Below, in pieces: positions 1 to 4,671 of a DNA stretch of 5,963 bases (its first letter is position 1; every line of letters starts with the position of its first letter). Source of the stretch: Chrysiogenia bacterium. GTDB lineage: Bacteria; JAGRBM01. Below the pieces are notes generated by a model, which made no database searches, was not told where the DNA came from, and saw only the letters and a list, made by a program, of their open reading frames with translations. A program made the position numbers and the translations under genes. The stretch covers positions 1 to 5,963 of the forward strand of contig JAGRBM010000478.1 of NCBI GenBank assembly GCA_020434085.1, read 5' to 3'.

Positions 1-21
1 AGCCGCTTCCTGACGGCGCAA

Positions 22-38
22 GCGCGCCCGCGGCGCGC
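22..38. repeat. Short GC-only hairpin upstream of the tRNA promoter
   Basis: A perfect inverted repeat: GCGCGCC (22-28), loop CGC (29-31), GGCGCGC (32-38). It would form a very stable 7-bp stem. No T-run follows on either strand, so it does not look like a standard intrinsic terminator. It could end transcription from a gene left of the window in a factor-dependent way, or be a chance product of GC-rich sequence. The repeat is seen directly; any function is unknown. Confidence 0.4.
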
Positions 39-43
39 GCCCC

Positions 44-72
44 TTGTGCCCATGAGAGCAGGGCGCTATAAC
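44..72 (+). promoter_or_regulatory. Probable sigma-70-type promoter of tRNA-Arg
   Basis: A -10 element TATAAC (67-72, five of six matches to TATAAT) lies 17 bp downstream of a weak -35 element TTGTGC (44-49). Transcription would start near 79-80, about 13 bases before the mature tRNA. The sequence just after the -10 (AGCGCTCC) is GC-rich, as in many stable-RNA promoters under stringent control. The -10 also lies inside a 7-bp stem with a 5-nt loop (61-79). The elements are seen directly; promoter activity and stringent control are inferred. Confidence 0.55.
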
Positions 73-92
73 AGCGCTCCTTGCCTCGCAGT

Positions 93-169
93 GCGCCCGT
101 AGCTCAGCTGGATAGAGTGTCGGCCTCCGAAGCCGAAGGTCGTGGGTTCGAATCCCGCCGGGCGCGCCA
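93..169 (+). tRNA. tRNA-Arg, anticodon CCG
   Basis: A complete cloverleaf can be folded by eye. The acceptor stem is GCGCCCG (93-99) with CGGGCGC (159-165). The D stem is GCTC/GAGT. The anticodon stem TCGGC/GCCGA encloses loop CTCCGAA, with anticodon CCG at 127-129, which reads arginine codon CGG. The variable loop has 5 nt. The T stem GTGGG/CCCGC holds the canonical loop TTCGAAT. The discriminator is G166 and CCA is encoded at 167-169. All stems pair fully, allowing G-T pairs, so the gene looks functional. Its 3' two-thirds is also read on the opposite strand as the end of the recombinase gene, and tRNA 3' ends are common integration sites. Confidence 0.97.
104..169. other. Putative integration junction (att site region) in the tRNA-Arg 3' part
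   Basis: The recombinase frame enters the tRNA gene at its CCA end (169) and stops at a TGA on the minus strand at 104-106. Elements that insert into a tRNA gene normally restore its 3' end with their own copy, and the integrase gene normally lies next to that junction, as here. The crossover point itself cannot be located: serine integrases exchange around a 2-bp core, and no second copy of the tRNA 3' end was found elsewhere in the window. The overlap is seen directly; its role as an att site is inferred. Confidence 0.5.
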
Positions 170-1627
170 TTCAGGACGACCCCTGTATTTGGCCAGTACG
201 TCAAAGGGAAATGCCAAGTAATATCGGGCGGTTTCGCCCTTCACGGTGAGGTTCGAACACACCGCGCGGGCCAGTCTGGCCTTCTCTTCGCCGGTGGCGT
301 TTTCCCACAGTGTTTCCAGAACCTTAGCGAGTTCGAACGCGCCCAGCAGGCGCTCCAGCGGATCGCCCACGTCCCTGTGCTCCAGTGATGCCAGTTCTGC
401 CTCAATCCGCTCTTTCTCCACGCGCCAGGCATCGGTCTGCTCACGGTAGGTCTCGGCATCGACGGCGCCGTCGCTCAGCGCCGCGAAGGCGCGTTGCAGG
501 CGCTGCTGGATCCTGGAGAGTGAGACCTTCAGGGCTTCAGCCTTTGCCTGCCGCACGTCGGTCGAGGAGGCCCTCTCTTCTTCGAGATAGCCCTTGAGCA
601 GGTCGGACGCCTCAGCAGGCAGCATGGCAGCGCGGACGGCGCTTCGGATGTTCGCGTCGAGCGCTCGCTCGGGAACGTGGGCGTAGGGCCTCCCGGCCCT
701 CTTGCAGGCGCCGCAGAAGCCGTATGTGTACTGCTTTCTGACGACCGTAATCGTGATGGACCGACCGCATTCCCCGCACTGGTAGGTTCCTGCGAGCGGG
801 TGGGCGTGCTTGTAGTAGACCTTTTCGGGCTTTCGGTGATCCGAGAGACGCTTCAATATCCGCTCGTGGGTTTCCCACGAGATCAGCGGCTTGTGCTGGA
901 AGTTCGTGACGAGCTTTCCCTTGAAGTAGAACGGCCCGGCGTAGACAGGGTTCGTCACCCATCGGTGAATCGAGCTGCGGGTCAGCGGCTTGCGGTAGTA
1001 ACGAATGCCGCGCCTGCCTGCCTCCTCGGTGAGCCGAACGAGGGAATACTCGCCGGTGGCGGCAAGCTCCAGGACTTCCCGCATGAGCGGGCCCTGCACG
1101 GGGTCGATCTCGATGCCGGCGCGCTTCACCTTCCGGTATCCCGGCGGTGCGAGATGAATCCAGTAGCCCAGGTCGGCTTGCTGTTTGAGACAGGCTCTTA
1201 CGCGCGATGAGAGATGCCGCGTCTCGCTCCGGGCGAAGAGGGCCATCATGTCGAAACGATCCCATTCGGACGGGGGAGCCTCGGGGTGCAGGTGGAAGCA
1301 GTCGAGTGCCGCGTGAATGTGCTTACCGTGGTGAAGAACAAGACCCGCAAGGCGGGCATGGTCCCAGATGTTCCGGTTGGAGCGGTCCACCTTGTAGAAG
1401 ACAATATGCCGGATGTCGGGCGATGCCTCGAACTCCGCGAGCATGGCCTGAAACTGCTGGCGCTGTCCCTCGGACGTGGCCGTCTCGGCCACCTGCCAGA
1501 TTCGGGCGAGTTCGAGGCCCTTCTCCCGGCAATAGCGCTCCATCGCCTCGGCCTGAAGCCCCAGTGAAATGCCGCCCTGGGCCTGCTCATCGGTCGAAAC
1601 GCGGGCGAATGCGAAAGCTCTTTCCAT
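104..1627 (-). CDS. Large serine recombinase (site-specific integrase)
   Basis: A 507-aa DNA integrase of the large serine recombinase family, which cuts both DNA partners through a 5'-phosphoserine link and rejoins them after subunit rotation. Domains in order: resolvase-type catalytic domain, about 1-150, with nucleophile Ser11 in FARVSTDEQ and arginines 82 and 85 in VDRSNR; long linker helix about 125-150; recombinase DNA-binding domain about 155-265, with the family-like [13 protein letters not shown]; zinc ribbon with Cys284, Cys287, Cys305 and Cys308; a probable coiled coil about 355-415. All key residues are present, so the enzyme looks intact. The ATG at 1627 is preceded by GGGAG eight bases upstream. 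Residues 487-507 (from [12 protein letters not shown] to the stop) are antisense tRNA-Arg sequence, so the native tail probably ends near [11 protein letters not shown]. The gene lies downstream of the XRE gene and a small ORF and converges on the tRNA. Family assignment is firm; activity and element identity are inferred. Confidence 0.93.
   Translation of the reverse strand: MERAFAFARVSTDEQAQGGISLGLQAEAMERYCREKGLELARIWQVAETATSEGQRQQFQAMLAEFEASPDIRHIVFYKVDRSNRNIWDHARLAGLVLHHGKHIHAALDCFHLHPEAPPSEWDRFDMMALFARSETRHLSSRVRACLKQQADLGYWIHLAPPGYRKVKRAGIEIDPVQGPLMREVLELAATGEYSLVRLTEEAGRRGIRYYRKPLTRSSIHRWVTNPVYAGPFYFKGKLVTNFQHKPLISWETHERILKRLSDHRKPEKVYYKHAHPLAGTYQCGECGRSITITVVRKQYTYGFCGACKRAGRPYAHVPERALDANIRSAVRAAMLPAEASDLLKGYLEEERASSTDVRQAKAEALKVSLSRIQQRLQRAFAALSDGAVDAETYREQTDAWRVEKERIEAELASLEHRDVGDPLERLLGAFELAKVLETLWENATGEEKARLARAVCSNLTVKGETARYYLAFPFDVLAKYRGRPEWRARRDSNPRPSASEADTLSS
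251..338. repeat. Pair of GTTCGAAC palindromes inside the recombinase 3' region
   Basis: The 8-bp perfect palindrome GTTCGAAC occurs at 251-258 and 331-338, with starts 80 bp apart. The two copies fall in different codon phases (Ser-Asn in one, Phe-Glu-Leu in the other), so a shared amino-acid motif does not explain them. A second pair lies just upstream of the gene. The tRNA T-loop carries the near match GTTCGAAT at 146-153. The repeats are seen directly; any protein binding is speculation. Confidence 0.4.
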
Positions 1628-1635
1628 GTTTGAAG

Positions 1636-1653
1636 CTCCCGTTGGTGAGTATA
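1636..1653 (-). promoter_or_regulatory. Ribosome binding site and weak -10-like box of the recombinase gene
   Basis: On the minus strand GGGAG (1640-1636) lies 8 bases before the ATG at 1627 and is a good Shine-Dalgarno sequence, which supports this start. Further upstream, TATACT (1653-1648) matches five of six bases of a -10 box. However, no convincing -35 sequence is present 16-18 bp beyond it, so an own promoter for the recombinase is possible but weakly supported. The gap to the upstream small ORF is 79 bases, so transcription from the regulator's promoter is the alternative. Confidence 0.4.
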
Positions 1654-1692
1654 TCGCAACCCGAAAAGAGGAGCCCGCCGCGTGGGCGGAAA

Positions 1693-1782
1693 GTTCGAAC
1701 GTCCCGTCAGGGGTGTTTCAGCTCCAGGCGGGCGGCAATGGCGCGGAGGGTGTCTCCGACCGTTCGCAGGCGGGTTCGAACC
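1693..1782. repeat. Pair of GTTCGAAC palindromes upstream of the recombinase gene
   Basis: GTTCGAAC occurs at 1693-1700, in the gap between the small ORF and the recombinase gene, and at 1774-1781, where it extends to the 10-bp palindrome GGTTCGAACC (1773-1782). The starts are 81 bp apart, nearly the same spacing as the pair at 251 and 331. No further copy was found elsewhere in the window. They could be sites for the regulator or recombinase, or a coincidence. Confidence 0.4.
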
Positions 1783-1952
1783 TCAACCAATTCGTCCGGT
1801 CTCAGCGGACGACCGGCCAGTGATTCAAGCAGCACAGGGAAGGGGAGCCTTCCGCTCGAACCGGCCTTGCACGACGCAGGCGAGGCTGCGTCCTCGCAGG
1901 TCTCATTCGGACACATGCTCGCAGGTCCGTTGCTGCTGCAGGAAGGACGCAA
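1707..1952 (-). CDS. Small hypothetical protein between regulator and recombinase
   Basis: An unrecognised protein of up to 81 aa. The longest form starts at TTG 1952 and overlaps the end of the XRE gene by 50 bases in another frame. A form starting at ATG 1916 (residue 13, 69 aa) overlaps by only 14 bases and is the more economical choice. Neither start has a strong Shine-Dalgarno sequence, so translation may depend on coupling to the regulator gene. The first part is rich in Cys, Ser and Ala. The second part, from about residue 37 (PFPVLLESLAGRPLRPDELV) to the end, looks like two amphipathic helices rich in Arg, Leu and Glu, which is more protein-like. There is no signal peptide or membrane segment. 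Its position suggests a helper of the element, such as a directionality factor or a regulator partner, but sequence alone does not show this. It may also be a chance ORF. Confidence 0.5.
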   Translation of the reverse strand: MRPSCSSNGPASMCPNETCEDAASPASCKAGSSGRLPFPVLLESLAGRPLRPDELVEVRTRLRTVGDTLRAIAARLELKHP

Positions 1953-2202
1953 GGCCGGAGGGTCTCTCGCACTTTGGAACCCAGAGGATCGCGTTCATGG
2001 GTTCGAGCGAGGCGAGGACTTCGGTTTCGCTTACGCCCAGCGCCTCGGCGATCCAGCGGACTTCGTCGAGGTTCGGCCTGACACGCCCGCTCTCAATGCG
2101 CGAGAGTGTCGTGCGGACGATGCCGGTTTTGTGGGCGAGTTCCTTCTGGGAGAATCCCTTGATCTTGCGGAGGTGGGCGAGGCCCTGAATGGGTGTCTTC
2201 AT
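1903..2202 (-). CDS. XRE/Cro-CI-type helix-turn-helix transcriptional regulator
   Basis: A 99-aa DNA-binding protein of the XRE (lambda Cro/CI-like) family. The five-helix domain spans about residues 6-62. It includes LRKIKGFSQKELAHKTGI, where helices 2 and 3 form the reader unit, then TTLSRIESGRVRPNLDEV and IAEALGVSETEVL, all typical of the family. The remaining 35 residues match no domain I know. The start is ATG 2202, with no strong ribosome binding site. The gene is first in a leftward group with the small ORF and the recombinase, and its stop lies within the small ORF. Such regulators next to integrases commonly control element genes and often their own promoter; a hairpin at 2238-2265 lies in the right place to be its operator. 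Family assignment is firm; targets are inferred. Confidence 0.9.
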   Translation of the reverse strand: MKTPIQGLAHLRKIKGFSQKELAHKTGIVRTTLSRIESGRVRPNLDEVRWIAEALGVSETEVLASLEPMNAILWVPKCERPSGLASFLQQQRTCEHVSE

Positions 2203-2232
2203 GCACGCAGCATGTCGGAACCCGGAGTGAAC

Positions 2233-2265
2233 AAAAATAGACTTTGGGTGCGCGCGGAAAGTCTA
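2233..2265 (-). terminator. Probable intrinsic terminator of the pbpC operon
   Basis: On the minus strand TAGACTTT (2265-2258) and AAAGTCTA (2245-2238) form a perfect 8-bp stem around a 12-nt GC-rich loop, followed at once by TTTTT (2237-2233). It begins 30 bases after the pbpC stop codon, the expected place for the end of the macroglobulin-pbpC transcript. The stem has only two G-C pairs and a long loop, so termination may be leaky and could let transcription run on into the XRE gene. The same repeat is also a candidate operator. Confidence 0.55.
2236..2265 (-). promoter_or_regulatory. Candidate promoter/operator of the XRE gene overlapping the hairpin
   Basis: On the minus strand TAGACT (2265-2260, four of six matches to TTGACA) and TCTATT (2241-2236, four of six to TATAAT) are 18 bp apart. 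Transcription would start near 2229, about 27 bases before the XRE ATG. Each arm of the 8-bp inverted repeat overlaps one promoter element, a layout that would suit self-repression by a dimeric regulator. Both boxes are weak, so this is a tentative alternative or companion to the terminator reading. Confidence 0.3.
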
Positions 2266-2295
2266 CAGCGATGAACCAGCGGGTAGCGGGGCGAC

Positions 2296-4671
2296 TTACC
2301 TGTTTCCTGCCCGGTCGGCCCGCACTTCGATCCACCTGGAATCGGATTCGCCCAGTTCGTTCTGGGTCAGCAGGAGGTGCTTGCCCGGCTCGGGAATCCA
2401 CCACAGGCGTTCATCGGGCAGGGCTTTTCCGAGGAACTCCCCGTCGACGAACCAGCTGAGCGGCGCGCCGGAGGCACCCTCGGCTTCAAGCGGAATTTCC
2501 TGCTCGGTTGCCGAACGTCCGCCAATCAAAAAGACCACGTGTCCTGGAGGCGGTGAGATGATTGCGGGGCGCCCCTCGGATGCTGCGCGCCTGCACTCGG
2601 GGGCAAACGAGGGTGGTTCGGGCAGGGTGCGGTAGCGGTCCTTGAGCCACCTGCGCACGTTCGCGGGCCAGCGCAGAAAGGTCTGGGGCGCGTGGCGGCG
2701 GCCCTCCATGCACAGCGGGCCCAGCGCGTGGCCCGTCTCGAGGTCGATTTCCCGCCGGGTGTGGAAGGGGCAGGGTTTCGAGGGCACGCTCTGGCCGCGG
2801 GCGAGGGCTTCAATCGTGTGCGGGCAGGCATCGGTATGGACGTAACCCGAATAAGCGCAGAGCTTTACCGGTCGAAGGTCCGCCGGCGGCAAGTCCCGGT
2901 GGCCCGCATCCTCGGCGGAGGCGAGTCCCTCCAGCAGGTCGAAGAGGATCGGCCCGGCGGCATCGGCCCCAACGAGCCTGTTGCTAGGTGAGTTGTCGAA
3001 GTTGCCGAGCCACACGACGGCGGTATGGCGGGGGCCCGAGCCCGATGCCCAGGCATCGCGGTGGCCGAAGCTAGTGCCCGTCTTCCAGTGGATGCTCGGC
3101 GGCATGGCCGAGTAATCACGCCGCCCCGGAAAATCCGGGCGATCCCGGAGCGAGAGCGTCTGCCGGGTCAGATAGGTGGCACCCTCGGAAAAAGCGGAGA
3201 ATCCCTCCGGGGAGATCTCAGTAGCAGGCCGGGAATCCCCCGCGCGTTCCAGCAGTTCCAGATGCCGGTAGCGGCCGCGATTGGCGAGGCTCGCAAAAAG
3301 ACCGGCGATTTCGAGCGGGGTGATCTCGACGCCGCCGATTGCGGCTGAAAGGCCGTAGTAGCCCGGCTCACTCCGAAGACTTCGCACGCCCATGGATTGC
3401 AGCCTGCCCAGGAATCGCTCGACTCCCACCTTTCCCAGCAAATTCACGAAGGGGACGTTGAGCGACCAGGAGAGTGCTTCCTCCATGCGCACCAGGCCCC
3501 GGAAATCCTGGTCGTAGTTTTCGGGGGAGTAGGAGCCGTAGTGAACGGGAATGTCCTCCACCAGCGTCTGCGGAAGAACGATCCCCTGGTCGATTGCGGA
3601 GGCGTAGATAAAGGGCTTGAGCAGCGAACCCGGCGAGCGTGGCACGTCGAAGCCCACGATCTGGGCGCCGTGGTCGTCTTCGAGAAACTCGAAATTTCCG
3701 ATCAGCGCCTCGATTCGCGCGCTCCGGTGGTCGGCGATCACGACGGCGCCGTTGAAAATGCCGTCGGCGGCAAGGCTCGCGCGAGCGCGGGTGAAGACGC
3801 CTTCGGCGAATTGTTGCGTGGTTTTATCGAGCGTTGTGTGAATGCGCGTTTCCAGCGGATTGTTTTCCAGAAGCCAGCGCGCGGCGTGGGGCGCCTCGCG
3901 GGGGAAGGGTTTCAGCGAATGGGGCGCGGCCTTGGTGAGAGTCGATTCCACCGAGACAGCGGGCCACGGCCAGGCGCGCTCGCCCATGCGCCGGAGGATG
4001 GCATCGCGGGCAGCCGTTAACCTGGCAATATGCGGCTTCGTGGGGTAGCGGCTGTTTGGGTTCTGCGGCACGGCAAGAAGGGTGGCGATCTCCGAAGGCG
4101 AAAGCGCGTCGGCCCGATGGCCGAAGTAGGCGAGCGAAGCGGCTTCGAGGCCCTCGATGTTGCGCCCATAAGGGATGAAGCTCAGGTAGGCCTGGAGGAT
4201 CTCCCGCTTGGATAGGCGCAGTTCCAGCTGCAACGCGCGCAGGGCCTCGATGAATTTGGAGCTGAGGCTGCGCGGCCGGGGTTCGAGAACGCGCACGAGC
4301 TGCATGGTCAGCGTCGAGGCGCCTGATACCACGCCGCCCGCGGAGACGTTCTGGAAGAGCGCCCTGACAACCGCCAGCGGGTCCACTCCGGGATGCCACC
4401 AGAACCTGCCGTCCTCGATCTCGACCAGGGCCGCCAGATAGTTGGGATCGACTTCGTCCACGGAAACGGGAATCCGCCACTTGTCGTCGGTCGAGAGCGT
4501 TACATATGCGGGCGTTCCGTCCCGGAAGTAGACCACCCGCGATGGGCCCGCGAGGAGCCGCTCAGGCAGTGGAACAAGATACGCGGTGGCAACTACGCCC
4601 GCGCAGAGCCCGAGCACTACAAGTGCGACTGCCCTCAGTGGAGAGCGAACTATTCGAGATAGGAGGCCCAA
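2296..4671 (-). CDS. pbpC: Penicillin-binding protein 1C (bifunctional transglycosylase/transpeptidase)
   Basis: A 791-aa inner-membrane class A penicillin-binding protein that polymerises lipid II into glycan strands and cross-links stem peptides in the periplasm. A short cytoplasmic N-terminus and one membrane anchor (about 11-33) come first. A GT51 transglycosylase domain (about 50-225) follows, with catalytic Glu86 in EIEDGRFWWHPGVD, the motif GASTLTMQL (118-126) and FIPYGRNIEGLEAAS. The transpeptidase domain (about 300-585) carries SLLK (Ser349 nucleophile, Lys352), SLN (403-405) and KTG (530-532). A cysteine-containing linker (Cys605, 616, 634) and the C-terminal PBP1C domain (about 700-785) complete the protein. 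All motifs and the length fit PBP1C rather than PBP1A or PBP1B. The start is a TTG at 4671, with GAGGTG eight bases upstream; it overlaps the upstream macroglobulin gene by 22 bp, implying translational coupling. The family pairing with alpha-2-macroglobulin is well known (yfhM-pbpC in Escherichia coli). Confidence 0.95.
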   Translation of the reverse strand: MGLLSRIVRSPLRAVALVVLGLCAGVVATAYLVPLPERLLAGPSRVVYFRDGTPAYVTLSTDDKWRIPVSVDEVDPNYLAALVEIEDGRFWWHPGVDPLAVVRALFQNVSAGGVVSGASTLTMQLVRVLEPRPRSLSSKFIEALRALQLELRLSKREILQAYLSFIPYGRNIEGLEAASLAYFGHRADALSPSEIATLLAVPQNPNSRYPTKPHIARLTAARDAILRRMGERAWPWPAVSVESTLTKAAPHSLKPFPREAPHAARWLLENNPLETRIHTTLDKTTQQFAEGVFTRARASLAADGIFNGAVVIADHRSARIEALIGNFEFLEDDHGAQIVGFDVPRSPGSLLKPFIYASAIDQGIVLPQTLVEDIPVHYGSYSPENYDQDFRGLVRMEEALSWSLNVPFVNLLGKVGVERFLGRLQSMGVRSLRSEPGYYGLSAAIGGVEITPLEIAGLFASLANRGRYRHLELLERAGDSRPATEISPEGFSAFSEGATYLTRQTLSLRDRPDFPGRRDYSAMPPSIHWKTGTSFGHRDAWASGSGPRHTAVVWLGNFDNSPSNRLVGADAAGPILFDLLEGLASAEDAGHRDLPPADLRPVKLCAYSGYVHTDACPHTIEALARGQSVPSKPCPFHTRREIDLETGHALGPLCMEGRRHAPQTFLRWPANVRRWLKDRYRTLPEPPSFAPECRRAASEGRPAIISPPPGHVVFLIGGRSATEQEIPLEAEGASGAPLSWFVDGEFLGKALPDERLWWIPEPGKHLLLTQNELGESDSRWIEVRADRAGNR

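Noticed and set aside
1-92. Possible end of a gene upstream of the tRNA
   Set aside because: No frame there shows a recognisable protein end; only a hairpin and the tRNA promoter can be supported.
677-1210. Plus-strand reading frame of 177 codons inside the recombinase gene
   Set aside because: It lies opposite the zinc ribbon and recombinase domains and shows no domain of its own.
612-1265. Minus-strand 217-codon frame overlapping the recombinase gene
   Set aside because: It is an alternate-frame shadow of the recombinase with low-complexity Arg-rich translation.
1996-2006. GGGTTCGA-type partial matches to the tRNA T-loop (also near 1773 and 4278)
   Set aside because: Identity ends after 8-9 bases and does not continue into the T stem or acceptor stem, so these are not tRNA fragments.
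2246-2257. GC-rich stretch GGGTGCGCGCGG as a possible second attachment site matching the tRNA end GGGCGCGCC
   Set aside because: Only a run of about six GCGCGC-type bases matches, which is expected by chance in this GC-rich DNA.
1207-2274. Long plus-strand reading frame (355 codons) opposite the recombinase and regulator genes
   Set aside because: It is the antisense of clear recombinase and XRE domains, its translation is rich in Arg, Gly and Ser with no recognisable motif, and GC-rich DNA often gives such open frames.
3397-4480. Plus- and minus-strand frames within pbpC (for example 3397-4020 and 3824-4480)
   Set aside because: They overlap confidently assigned transglycosylase and transpeptidase domains and have no motifs of their own.
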